Position numbers and translations under genes: made by a program
Notes under the pieces: model-generated
Seen by the model: only the letters and a program-made list of their open reading frames with translations
What the model was told of the DNA's origin: nothing
The model's database searches: none
Source: Pseudomonadota bacterium
Lineage (GTDB): Bacteria > Pseudomonadota > Alphaproteobacteria > Micavibrionales > UBA1664
DNA: 64,000 nucleotides
NCBI GenBank assembly: GCA_009926935.1
Contig: RFNZ01000005.1
Span: 1-64,000 of the forward strand
Direction: 5' to 3'
Shown: one piece after another, positions 25,264 to 34,034 of the stretch
Layout: each line of letters starts with the position of its first letter
How positions within the stretch are numbered: the stretch's first letter is position 1

Positions 25264-27048
25264 ATGAAAACACGCCCAGCCAGACAACACATCGCGTTGA
25301 TTGCCAGAGCGGGGCTTCTGGTTTGCGCGGCTGTGTCTGGGATACTGGTGGCGTCGTGCGCGCCCATGAAAGCGCCCGATGCGCGCAGCATCAATATCCC
25401 TGCGCCAACACCGCCCGAAGAACGCCGCCGCGCCATTAACGAGGCTGCCGAGGGCGTGATCATTGTGCCTTTGGGCAAGGATGTTCTTGTGCCGGCTATG
25501 GATGAAGGTGACCCGCTTCCTAACCGAGTTATCGGCCCATTTGAACTTCGGAGCGAAAATCTTGCAGGTGCTCTCCAGCTTATTCTTGCGGATTACGACA
25601 TCCCGTTAGCCTTTGAAAGCGATCAAGGGATGACCGTGGGTGTTACGGTTTCAAACCTTAAGGGGCCGCTCGACAAGGTTGTTGAAAAAGTATGTTCGCT
25701 TGCCAACATGTACTGCCTTTATGATGAAGGCGTTCTGACGATCAAGGAAAGTCAGACCTTTACCGTTTCTTTGCCACCACTACCTGCCGATACCAGTTAC
25801 GATGCGATTGTTTCCGGTCTCAAGGCGTTTACGGGGGCTGATGGTACTGTTGATACGACAACGCGCACGATGATTTATACCGCAACAGAGCGCACGGCCA
25901 AACAGGCGGTCCAGTATTTTGATCGCCTGCGTAAATCCACAGCCATGATCGTTTACGAAACGTACATCTGGGAAGTCGGTCTCAATGGAGGAAACTCGGC
26001 AGGTATCCGCTGGTCGCAGCTAGGAGAAACCATTGGTGCCTATAACCTTGGTTTCTCGGTTTCGGGAGATACAGTCGGAGATTTGGGGACGCCTATCAGT
26101 ATCGGTCTTCCTACCAAGGGCGCACTTAATATGTCGACGGGCGACATACTTGAGTTCATTTCAACTCAAGGTGCCGTCAAAACAATTTCACAACCTCAGC
26201 TGACTGTTTTGTCTGGGTCTGAGGCTACCTTGCGTGTCGCTGAAACGGAAGCATACGTGGAATCTCTTACCCGTACGCAGAACACCACAAACGATACCGA
26301 AACCGTATCGACGACAACGGGGCAGGTGGATACCGGATTTACCCTTACCATTGGGTCGTCATGGGATAACGGAACTGTTTACGGCAACGTCGATATCAAT
26401 CTGCAGCAGTTGCTCGAGTTCCAGGATTTTCCGGCAGGAGAATCTACGCTGCGCCTGCCAAAAACGGCTGAGCGCGAATTGCAAACCCAAGTGCGCGTGA
26501 GACCCGGGGATTCCGTGCTTATTGCCGGCCTTGTGCGGGAGCGTCAGGAGTACGATAAAACAGGCGTTGGTCTTAGCAATCCTATTCTGCCATTCTCGCG
26601 TTCGGGTCTGAGCTCCAATACAGAGCTTGTCATTTTGCTGCGGCCCCGCGTTGTTGTTTATAAACCAATTGACGAAATCGAATACGATAAAGTTGATCGT
26701 GCACGCACATCGCTTGTTCATGCCGATGTTCCGACGATTGCCGAGCTCAGCAGACCGGAGGGCATCCCCAGTGATACATTCAAAAAAGATGTCGTCGCAC
26801 CGAACCCTTATGACCCAGCTAAAGAGAGTGTAGATGCTGCGGAAACAGTAGAAGGCGGAAGTCTTTCTGCGACAGATGTTGATCCTGCCTCTGACAAGGT
26901 GGCTGAACCCGTGGATGTGCCTGCGGCTGCACCTGTACCTGCGTCTGCGCAGGAACCTGATGCCAAATCGGTGCCGCCTGAAGAAGAGGATACCGGCGGT
27001 ACTCTGCCAACAACCTTGCTTGATCCTTCGCTGGAGGAGACGCCTTGA
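25264..27048 (+). CDS. Type IVb pilus lipoprotein secretin (PilN/BfpB-like)
   Basis: Outer-membrane ring through which a pilus or substrate passes; 594 residues. A signal peptide ends in lipobox LVASC (Cys about 32). That makes it a lipoprotein secretin, characteristic of type IVb systems such as R64 PilN and BfpB. A periplasmic N0-like region (about 70-200) is followed by the secretin core, with ISQPQLTVLSGSEATLRV (about 307-324) and VRVRPGDSVLIAGLVRER (about 410-427). It closes with NTELVILLRPRVV. The last 110 residues form a Pro/Glu/Asp-rich tail that is probably disordered and is longer than usual. Its TGA overlaps the ATG of the next gene. Confidence 0.9.
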   Translation: MKTRPARQHIALIARAGLLVCAAVSGILVASCAPMKAPDARSINIPAPTPPEERRRAINEAAEGVIIVPLGKDVLVPAMDEGDPLPNRVIGPFELRSENLAGALQLILADYDIPLAFESDQGMTVGVTVSNLKGPLDKVVEKVCSLANMYCLYDEGVLTIKESQTFTVSLPPLPADTSYDAIVSGLKAFTGADGTVDTTTRTMIYTATERTAKQAVQYFDRLRKSTAMIVYETYIWEVGLNGGNSAGIRWSQLGETIGAYNLGFSVSGDTVGDLGTPISIGLPTKGALNMSTGDILEFISTQGAVKTISQPQLTVLSGSEATLRVAETEAYVESLTRTQNTTNDTETVSTTTGQVDTGFTLTIGSSWDNGTVYGNVDINLQQLLEFQDFPAGESTLRLPKTAERELQTQVRVRPGDSVLIAGLVRERQEYDKTGVGLSNPILPFSRSGLSSNTELVILLRPRVVVYKPIDEIEYDKVDRARTSLVHADVPTIAELSRPEGIPSDTFKKDVVAPNPYDPAKESVDAAETVEGGSLSATDVDPASDKVAEPVDVPAAAPVPASAQEPDAKSVPPEEEDTGGTLPTTLLDPSLEETP

Positions 27049-28622
27049 TGACGTGCCGTTCAGTTCTTTTGGCTGCCTTCATGACAGTTACCCTGGCACT
27101 GGTAATGCCGCATGCTGTTTTTGCGCAATCCGCCTTTAGTGACCCTGGTGCTGTAACGGGTGACGGCGCTCCCGGCGGGCTGGTAGCTGTTGAGTCCAAA
27201 GTTGAGGTTGGAACGATTGAGCCCGGGACAAACAACAGCATGATCGTCCAGTTCCGGAATGAGTCGGGGGCCGATATCGAGTTCAAGGATGTAAAACTCT
27301 TTCCGTCGTCCAACGTGACTGCGGTTGTCATGTCGGATCAATGTTCAAGCGAGCCGTTACAGGCTGGAGCGCAATGCGCTGTTGTGATGGAAGTGAAGGG
27401 GTTGCAGTCAGGCGCGTTTCGCGTTGAGGTATTAGCACGGCACACTGGCCGTTCACGCCTGGTAACGGCTACAGCCAGCGGCACGGTTGAGGCTACTTCC
27501 GAGGATACGGCGAAATCCAGCGACATCGAGATTACGCCCAATACAGTTGATTTTGGTAAGCTTGAAGCCAGCCGCCCGATCATTCGTTCTGTCACATTGC
27601 GTAACATCACTTCGCAGGAAATCACGGTCAATGATCTGTTCATTGACGCGCCTGAGTCTTCAGGGTTCTCGCTTAAAACGGACTGTAAATCGCTGATTGC
27701 CGGCGCGTCCTGCATTGCCTCGATTGTGTGGTCGCCAGTGACCAAGGGGCCCACAAGCGGTGCGCTTGTGGTGCAGCATACGGGGGCTACCAGTGTTGCA
27801 ACCGCCATTATTTCAGGTGAATTTTCGCCGACCACCACTGAGGCTGCAAAGCCCTTCCCCGAGCCTGTACCTGGCAAGGGACTGTTGATCGCAAGTGAAG
27901 AAGAAATTGATTTCGGAAGCGAGATTGAATCGCAATCCTCGATTACTGTGTCGCTTGTGAACATCGGTGATGCGGCGCTTACGCTTTCACAGATCGAGCT
28001 TTCCGGTTCCGAGCAGGGGCTTAAACTTGTTCAGACGGGTTGCGTTGATAATCTTGTTCTTGAAGCCACGGAAGCGTGCCCGCTTACCGTTTCGTGGTCG
28101 CCAAGTAAAAGCGGCATGGTGATAGATGATGTTAAAATTACGCATACAGGTGCCCGCGGCATTCTGGTTCTGCCTGTGCGGGGCACCTCGATTGCAACCG
28201 TCAATGTAGACAGCAAGCCGATTGTAAGCGTTGTCGAGACCGTAGAAGAAGTGGTTGAAGGCGGAAAAACTATCACGGTTTCAAAACCCGCGGTTGAGGA
28301 AGACCAAGGTCCGCCCGTACTTGATGGTTACAGCGTTACCTCGCTTGCAAAACGAAATGCGATTATTTCGGGCCCGGGCGGAAGCCGTATGGTGCGAGAA
28401 GGGCAAAAACTGCGCCTTGCCGGGCATATCTGGACTGTATCGGTTACTGAAGACGGCGTCTCGATGATGAGCGGCAAGAACCGCGTGTTGTTGGTGTTCG
28501 ACCGCTCGCTTTCTGCCCCTGTATCCGCGTCCAGTTCCGGCAGCAGTTCATCAGGAAGTGGCTCTACGACCAGCACTCCTGCAGCGACAACAACTGCAGC
28601 ACCAGCCACAACTACGCCATAG
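27048..28622 (+). CDS. Periplasmic protein with three ASH-type repeats and a PilP/GspC-like C-terminal domain
   Basis: The ATG at 27048 overlaps the secretin stop (ATGA) and has GGAGGAG upstream. Signal peptide (about 1-26, ending AVFAQ). Three immunoglobulin-like repeats of the ASPM/SPD-2/Hydin (choice-of-anchor D) kind follow at about 50-150, 165-265 and 285-385. Each carries a paired-cysteine pattern, and two carry the characteristic VDFG/IDFG start and WSP motif. A small beta-rich domain (about 425-490, GHIWTVSVTEDGVSMM) resembles the C-terminal domain of PilP/GspC-type proteins that contact the secretin. A Ser/Thr/Ala-rich tail ends the protein. Position suggests it links secretin and inner membrane. 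The combination is unusual to me. Confidence 0.75.
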   Translation: MTCRSVLLAAFMTVTLALVMPHAVFAQSAFSDPGAVTGDGAPGGLVAVESKVEVGTIEPGTNNSMIVQFRNESGADIEFKDVKLFPSSNVTAVVMSDQCSSEPLQAGAQCAVVMEVKGLQSGAFRVEVLARHTGRSRLVTATASGTVEATSEDTAKSSDIEITPNTVDFGKLEASRPIIRSVTLRNITSQEITVNDLFIDAPESSGFSLKTDCKSLIAGASCIASIVWSPVTKGPTSGALVVQHTGATSVATAIISGEFSPTTTEAAKPFPEPVPGKGLLIASEEEIDFGSEIESQSSITVSLVNIGDAALTLSQIELSGSEQGLKLVQTGCVDNLVLEATEACPLTVSWSPSKSGMVIDDVKITHTGARGILVLPVRGTSIATVNVDSKPIVSVVETVEEVVEGGKTITVSKPAVEEDQGPPVLDGYSVTSLAKRNAIISGPGGSRMVREGQKLRLAGHIWTVSVTEDGVSMMSGKNRVLLVFDRSLSAPVSASSSGSSSSGSGSTTSTPAATTTAAPATTTP

Positions 28623-28631
28623 GGAGGCATC

Positions 28632-30356
28632 ATGACCACATCTGATGCCGACAAACCTGCAGCAGCCCCACAGCGCCGGAAAAAGACAGGTGAGGGCCGC
28701 GAACGTTATCTGGATATGGTTCAGCGCGAGCGTTCCCTGCTTATGCAGCAGGGGATCAGCCGTTCGACTGAACAATTGCTTGATCAGGCAGGAGCCACAG
28801 CCGTTACGCAGGAAGAGGCTGAACAGCGCTCTAAAGATACAGCTACAGGTGACCAGCTAAGATCGATATTACCGGTTCAGGCATGGCTTCCGCTTTCGAT
28901 CCATCTTATCGGCCTTGACCGCGGGATTCTTAAAATCGCACCGTTGTTTGACCTTACCGTTAGGCAGCAGGATACGCTTGTATCGGTTGTGCGCCGGTCC
29001 GGCTTTTTTGTCGAACGTGTCGAGATGGAAGTCTGGGACCGTGCGGAGCTCATCGAGACTTTGCGCGAGGTGCGCGACTTATCGGCTGACCGCTGCGAGA
29101 AAACACTCTCCGACTGGTTATCGGATGTCGATAACGGGCTTATGCTCAACCAGTTTTTCCGTGACATGTTGGCGGAAGCGTTGCAGATGCGGGCATCGGA
29201 TATTCACTTGGTACAAGACAATAACGCGGATTCACCGAACTGGATCAAATACCGCATCGATGGTGATTTGATACCCATGCACCTGTTGCCTGCTGAGGCG
29301 ATGGCACGTTTGACCACCTTGATGAAGCGTGATGCCGGCCTCAACTTCGGTGACCGTACGACCCCAAAAGACGGGCGTTTTGGGTTTACATGGCAGGCGC
29401 GACAGATTGACGTTCGTGTGGCCGCTGGCCCCCAAGGGCAGGACGGCGAGAAGCTGACCCTACGTTTGCTTGACCGTGCCGCCCTCAAAGGCTTTGAAGA
29501 ATTGTTCCGTCGCCACGAGGAAGTCGCGACACATCTTGAAAAACTGCTGTCGCCAGAGATTAAGGGTGGTGGTGGTTTGATCCTCCTGTCCGGTCCTACT
29601 GGTTCCGGTAAAACCACAACGCTTTATGCCTGTGTTCAGCAAATCGATCGCCGCCGCAAACACGTTCTGACCATTGAAGACCCGATCGAATACGAGTTGC
29701 GTTATGCCACGCAGTGGCAGGTACGCTCGGGGATGAAGGGCGGCGAGTTTGCCGATCTTATCAGAGCATCCATGCGTCATGACCCTGATTACATCATCAT
29801 CGGGGAGATGCGTGACGGCGAAACAGTCGAAACCGCTTTGCGAGCAACTGAGTCAGGCCACACGGTTATTTCAACTATCCACGCCGATACCGCGCTTCAG
29901 ACCTTTGAGCGCTTGCGGTCGCTGATGCCATCCGAGCGCGAACGGGCATCTACATATACCCTCGCACAGCAGGTCAAGGCGGTATTGAACCAGCGTCTTG
30001 TCAAAACCCTTTGTCAGGGTTGCGCTCACAAGACGCGTTTGGATGAGCTTTTGACGGATAAAGAAATCGAGAAACTGGGCCTCAAGGGCAATACGGGCGT
30101 TTCTAAACATAACTCGGCCGGTTGTGATTTGTGTAACCGCACCGGTATTTTGGGCCGTGTTTTGCTGCTGGATGCCCTTTTGATTACGGCCCCCATCTCT
30201 GAACGGAACGGCATTTACCAAGCGTTAAGAGAAAACGTTAACAATGTCTTGAAGGAACCGGGTGTTATTTTCAGGTCACGGCGTGACGGGGTTATCGACC
30301 TTATCGTGAACGGGCTTGTCGATCCGCGCTCGGGTGTCCTTTATATCGACGAATAG
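28632..30356 (+). CDS. Type II/IVb secretion-pilus ATPase (GspE/PilQ/PilB family)
   Basis: Cytoplasmic hexameric motor for pilus assembly, 574 residues. The N-terminal part (about 1-160) is variable, and the core has Walker A GPTGSGKTTT (about 320), an Asp box, Walker B DYIIIGEMRDGET and the His box GHTVISTIHADT. A zinc-type CxxC pair occurs in CQGCAHKT and CDLCNRTG, as in GspE-family ATPases. A GGGAGG precedes the ATG. It lies between the ASH-repeat gene and the platform gene, as pilQ-pilR in R64-like operons. Confidence 0.93.
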   Translation: MTTSDADKPAAAPQRRKKTGEGRERYLDMVQRERSLLMQQGISRSTEQLLDQAGATAVTQEEAEQRSKDTATGDQLRSILPVQAWLPLSIHLIGLDRGILKIAPLFDLTVRQQDTLVSVVRRSGFFVERVEMEVWDRAELIETLREVRDLSADRCEKTLSDWLSDVDNGLMLNQFFRDMLAEALQMRASDIHLVQDNNADSPNWIKYRIDGDLIPMHLLPAEAMARLTTLMKRDAGLNFGDRTTPKDGRFGFTWQARQIDVRVAAGPQGQDGEKLTLRLLDRAALKGFEELFRRHEEVATHLEKLLSPEIKGGGGLILLSGPTGSGKTTTLYACVQQIDRRRKHVLTIEDPIEYELRYATQWQVRSGMKGGEFADLIRASMRHDPDYIIIGEMRDGETVETALRATESGHTVISTIHADTALQTFERLRSLMPSERERASTYTLAQQVKAVLNQRLVKTLCQGCAHKTRLDELLTDKEIEKLGLKGNTGVSKHNSAGCDLCNRTGILGRVLLLDALLITAPISERNGIYQALRENVNNVLKEPGVIFRSRRDGVIDLIVNGLVDPRSGVLYIDE

Positions 30357-30368
30357 GCAAAAGGCACG

Positions 30369-31583
30369 ATGCAGCAATGGCTGGCAGAGATTGCTTATGA
30401 TACGACCTCCGGCCCGAAGCGGGTTACGGAGTCGTTCTATATGCCTACGATCAATGACGTGCGCCGTGAAATAGCTAAGCGCGGAGCTTATGTGCTTTCC
30501 ATCCGGCCTTATGCACGCTCCCCACTAGAACGTATGCTGGCGCGCTCTGCCTGGTGGCAGGTGCAGCTGCTAAGGGGGATCCAGTTTAGATCTATGTCGG
30601 CTTCGCCTGGCGTTGCTTTCTGGAAGATGATCAACTCGGAGACCAACCCGCGCCGCCAGAACATTCTGGCCCCTGCACGCGAAGCGCTGTCGCAGGGGCT
30701 TGGGGTTATGGATGCCCTGAAGTCACTTAACATTTTCGAGCATAATACGCTGGCTATTCTGGCCGCATCCGAAAAGGCCAACAAGCTATCGGAAGGTATT
30801 CCGTACGCCATCGAGTCCATTACACAGAAGCGCAAAAACTCCGCGAAAATCAAAGGCACCATGGCGTGGCTCGGGTTTGACGTGTTTTCAATTCTGCAGG
30901 GGATGTTGTGGGGGAAAGACGTCGTTTTAAAATACTTCCACGAACACGCGCCCAAAGATCCGACAAAATTAGAAGAATTTAACCGAGTTGTTTTTAATCT
31001 CGAACTGACATGGGATGCATTGATTTACTTTGCGTTCGCGATGGCGGGGTTCATGATCTGGTGTATTGCCTCTTTCTGGGCCAATCGCGGCAAGAACGAT
31101 TTTACCGCTGCTCGTGTTGTCAGAAAAATTCCTCTAGTCGGGGGGTATATGCGTGATCTTGGTTTTGCTGACTCAATGACGGCGGCAGCCCGTATGTTAC
31201 GCGGCAACGTGCCGATTGCGGACACCATGAAACAGGCATCACAGGCTACCAGTATGCCTGATGTTACGGCTTACTGGCTCAAGTGCCATGAAGACCTGCA
31301 GCGCGGTGTCAGTATGGGTATGGCCCTTGACCGCGAGCCGCTTTCCAAGGCTGAGCGCCTTGAACTTGCGACCTTGTCCGATCTCGCCCAAGTGGCTACA
31401 ATCATGGAGTCCATCGCAGAAATGCGTAATCAGGGCGCAAAGACCAAAAATACCCTTATTGTCTGGCTGGCCTTTTTCCTGACAGCCTTGTTCCTTCTCG
31501 CCGGATTCGGGTCGGCTATCTTTGCGCTCACGGTCATGAACATGAGCATGGACAGCATGGTTACGGATATGATGGGTACATAG
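30369..31583 (+). CDS. Inner-membrane platform protein (GspF/PilR-like)
   Basis: 404 residues with two repeated four-helix T2SF cytoplasmic domains separated by membrane segments at about 220-242 and 370-393. The first domain shows the typical LSEGIPYAIESI-type pattern; the second starts near IPLVGGYMRDLGFADSMTAAARML. It anchors the ATPase and recruits the inner-membrane assembly of the pilus. It starts 12 bp after the ATPase gene with AAAGG upstream. PilR of type IVb pili is the closest functional match. Confidence 0.85.
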   Translation: MQQWLAEIAYDTTSGPKRVTESFYMPTINDVRREIAKRGAYVLSIRPYARSPLERMLARSAWWQVQLLRGIQFRSMSASPGVAFWKMINSETNPRRQNILAPAREALSQGLGVMDALKSLNIFEHNTLAILAASEKANKLSEGIPYAIESITQKRKNSAKIKGTMAWLGFDVFSILQGMLWGKDVVLKYFHEHAPKDPTKLEEFNRVVFNLELTWDALIYFAFAMAGFMIWCIASFWANRGKNDFTAARVVRKIPLVGGYMRDLGFADSMTAAARMLRGNVPIADTMKQASQATSMPDVTAYWLKCHEDLQRGVSMGMALDREPLSKAERLELATLSDLAQVATIMESIAEMRNQGAKTKNTLIVWLAFFLTALFLLAGFGSAIFALTVMNMSMDSMVTDMMGT

Positions 31584-31592
31584 GGAAAAGAT

Positions 31593-32567
31593 ATGGTCGA
31601 TATCACAGCCACGGAAGCACAGGGGGCGGGCAACCAAAAGTCGCAGTTGCCTCATAAGCCGGGTTTGCTGGATAAGCTTTCAGGCGACGCCAAGTTTGTT
31701 CCTGAGGCTCTTATTCCCGTACTTCCTTCGGAGCTTGTTGGCGGATCCGTACCTTACATTCCGGGTATGGAAGAGGAAGCAGTCTGGAATGCAGCTGTGC
31801 AGTCCTGCGGGACCGAGCGTGTTCATTATGTTTTTTCCATCGATGACAACCGGTGTTGGTATCTGGCGGTACCTTCGGCCTCGCTGGCTTCTCACCCCAA
31901 TAGCTGGTGCCCGCTTGCAGCCGCTTTGCCCGGTAATTCCGAATTCTGGGATAAGGAAACAGTTTATCTTTATGAGCAAGAGGGGCAGGCAGCCGCTTTG
32001 CGCTGGGACCCTGAAACGGGCCGGATGCAGCTGTTTTTAGGTCCTGCCCGTACCATTTTGCCCCGTATTCAAAGCATGGATGCCAACTTCGTTACCATCA
32101 ACCCGTTGATGGCGCAGATGGTGCCATGGCGTAACAAAGACCTTCGGACGGACCAGCTAGCCAGAGCCGCAGGCCGATTAATGGTTTTTACCGGTCTTTC
32201 CGTTACCCTTTTGTCTTTTGTGATCATGATTGTGCTTTACCTGATTGCGGCTTTTCTCCAGCCCAAGCTTGAGAATGCGCGCGCCGAGACGGATACTGCA
32301 ACAAACGCCCTCATGATTAATGCCTCAACGGCCCTTGAGAATGACGCCGTTAAGCACTTTAACCGCATTCAGGAGCTTTTGGACGCGCTTTACGGGATCA
32401 AAGGTACGCTTGTCCGTTACGAAGTGATGGCGGGTGGTGCCGGGATTGAGTGGGAGGCGCTGGTGCCTGCTGCTTATACAAATGGCTCTCAGGCTGCCCT
32501 TGCGGGTGCCCAGCCGGTTGGTGAAATTGAAAAGGATGGGCGCGTCCGTATCAAAGGTCGTCAGTAA
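31593..32567 (+). CDS. Bitopic pilus assembly protein, PilO-like
   Basis: 324 residues: a large N-terminal cytoplasmic region (about 1-185) with an aromatic-rich section around RCWYLAVPSASLASHPNSW, one membrane segment (about 201-225, VTLLSFVIMIVLYLIAAFL), a coiled-coil-like helix and a short periplasmic domain. The topology and place in the operon fit PilO of R64-like type IVb pili, but sequence similarity is not obvious by eye. It starts 9 bp after the platform gene. Confidence 0.6.
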   Translation: MVDITATEAQGAGNQKSQLPHKPGLLDKLSGDAKFVPEALIPVLPSELVGGSVPYIPGMEEEAVWNAAVQSCGTERVHYVFSIDDNRCWYLAVPSASLASHPNSWCPLAAALPGNSEFWDKETVYLYEQEGQAAALRWDPETGRMQLFLGPARTILPRIQSMDANFVTINPLMAQMVPWRNKDLRTDQLARAAGRLMVFTGLSVTLLSFVIMIVLYLIAAFLQPKLENARAETDTATNALMINASTALENDAVKHFNRIQELLDALYGIKGTLVRYEVMAGGAGIEWEALVPAAYTNGSQAALAGAQPVGEIEKDGRVRIKGRQ

Positions 32568-32579
32568 ATTCCATAATAA

Positions 32580-32608
32580 CTTAGTTTTAATCTTCTCAGG
32601 CGTATAAT
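32580..32608 (+). promoter_or_regulatory. Candidate internal promoter before the last pilus genes
   Basis: A perfect TATAAT at 32603-32608 lies in an 86-bp gap, with a weak -35 (TTAGTT at 32581-32586) 16 bp upstream. It would allow the 175-aa gene and the pilin-like genes to be expressed apart from the assembly machinery. Confidence 0.35.
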
Positions 32609-32653
32609 TTTGGAGGAGAATACTCCGTACTTATTTATAGATAGGGGCAACGT

Positions 32654-33181
32654 TTGAAAATTGACCAGGCCACAATAAAGCGGTTTTTATCTCCCGCGGC
32701 CTATAAAAACCTCGACACATTTGTCGAGCAATTGCCTGTGCGTGCCGGTCAGGCCGCTGTTATCGCCGGAGCGGTGTGTTTGCTTTTTGCTGCATTGTCA
32801 GTGACTTATGTGGTTATGCAGGCAAATAACATCATGGCGCTGCGCGCTGATATTCTGAAGGCTGAGGCTCTTAAGCCGACGGTACCCGTGATCAACAAAG
32901 CCCCCGTTGCTGATGCTGAAGTTACGGCTTTTGCCAAGAAAATCGAGGGGCTTTATAGCCAGCTTAGCTTTGCGCCCATGGGGGCCCGCGTGGAGATGCG
33001 GGCTTCTGCCGTTGATAAATACGGTGCTTTCAGGGAGGCGGTCGGCCACCTGTTTAACGGCGGCAAGGGCTGGCGCGTTACTGTTGAGGAAATGTGCGTA
33101 GGCCGGGAGTGCAAGAATAACACCCCCGTTTTTGGTGCTTTTACGGTGCATACGTTACGGGTGGACAAACCCGCAGGATAG
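32654..33181 (+). CDS. Small bitopic pilus-operon protein, 175 aa
   Basis: Starts at a TTG with AGGGG at good spacing; no ATG fits. One membrane segment at about 34-56 (AAVIAGAVCLLFAALSVTYV) follows a 33-residue cytoplasmic part, then a periplasmic region containing two cysteines close together (MCVGREC) that could form a disulphide. The layout resembles PilN/PilO/PilP-type alignment proteins. No family is recognised with confidence. Confidence 0.65.
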   Translation: MKIDQATIKRFLSPAAYKNLDTFVEQLPVRAGQAAVIAGAVCLLFAALSVTYVVMQANNIMALRADILKAEALKPTVPVINKAPVADAEVTAFAKKIEGLYSQLSFAPMGARVEMRASAVDKYGAFREAVGHLFNGGKGWRVTVEEMCVGRECKNNTPVFGAFTVHTLRVDKPAG

Positions 33182-33247
33182 AGTCTTAATTGCATACAGA
33201 GATTCTTTGATTTGAAGTTTGAACTATTAACCATGGAGTGAGGCAAT

Positions 33248-33964
33248 ATGATCAACAAATACAGACAGCAGAGAGGGAACGTTCTCTTCCTCATTCTGAT
33301 TGCGGTGGCCCTGTTTGCGGCGCTCTCGTACGCCGTTACGCAGTCCAGCCGTTCGGGCGGTGACGCTTCCAAAGAGACGAACGTTATTAACACGGCTTCC
33401 CTAACACAGTATCCAAACTCGGTGCGTACATCGGTGCTCCGCCTCATCATCGGCGGCATTGCCCCTGAGGATATCTACTTCAACAAGCCTGATGAGTTTT
33501 CGGGCGCCGGTTTCACCTACTTCGTATCACGTGAGACGCGCGGTACATTCCACCCCCAAGGTGGTGCTGCCGCTTACCAGCAGGTGCCTGCCAACCTAAC
33601 GGCTTCTGCAACGGCGCTCGACTGGAAATTCTCGCTAGACTTTGAAATTCCGCTGCTTGGTTTGAGCGGTTCCGGCTATACAGGGAACGACCTCATTATG
33701 TTTGCTGATGGTGTTTCGCAGTCCGTCTGTGACCGCGTGAACAAGGAACTACACCAGTATTCCGGTGCGACTCCTATACGTAACACGGCAGCTACACTGG
33801 TCAACGAACGTACAGCTACGACTGCCGCGCCTGCTGCTCCCGGCGACGTTGTTCTTGGCGTTGATACGCCATCAACGACCTGGCTCGACAACAAGGCCTT
33901 TGGTTGCTTCCAGAACGGCACCAGCGGTAACTACGTATTCTTCTACGTCATGGCCGAGCGCTAA
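33248..33964 (+). CDS. Pilin-like protein A, 238 aa, lacking Glu5
   Basis: The N-terminus has a short basic leader ending QQRG, then a hydrophobic helix NVLFLILIAVALFAALSYAV and a soluble domain of about 200 residues. That is the layout of a type IV prepilin with cleavage after Gly10. The usual GFTLIE-type motif is missing: the residue at +5 is Leu, not Glu. Two cysteines (SVCDRV and GCFQN) may form the C-terminal disulphide loop typical of type IVb pilins. It follows the assembly genes and is closed by a strong terminator. It could be the major pilin or a related surface protein. Confidence 0.7.
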   Translation: MINKYRQQRGNVLFLILIAVALFAALSYAVTQSSRSGGDASKETNVINTASLTQYPNSVRTSVLRLIIGGIAPEDIYFNKPDEFSGAGFTYFVSRETRGTFHPQGGAAAYQQVPANLTASATALDWKFSLDFEIPLLGLSGSGYTGNDLIMFADGVSQSVCDRVNKELHQYSGATPIRNTAATLVNERTATTAAPAAPGDVVLGVDTPSTTWLDNKAFGCFQNGTSGNYVFFYVMAER

Positions 33965-33991
33965 GAGAAATGGCGCTTTCAGATTAACGCG

Positions 33992-34020
33992 ACAGGCCCT
34001 ATCATGGGCCTGTTGTTTTT
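33992..34020 (+). terminator. Intrinsic terminator between the two pilin-like genes
   Basis: ACAGGCCC / GGGCCTGT form a perfect 8-bp stem with loop TATCAT, followed by TGTTTTT. It should end most transcripts after pilin-like gene A, making gene B dependent on readthrough, as when a major pilin is followed by a minor one. Confidence 0.8.
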
Positions 34021-34034
34021 AGAGGGTGTGTCTC

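Noticed and set aside
33227-33234. TTAACCAT before pilin-like gene A as a CtrA site
   Set aside because: Only a half-site, without the second TTAA at 7-bp spacing, and too close to the start codon to be a normal promoter box.
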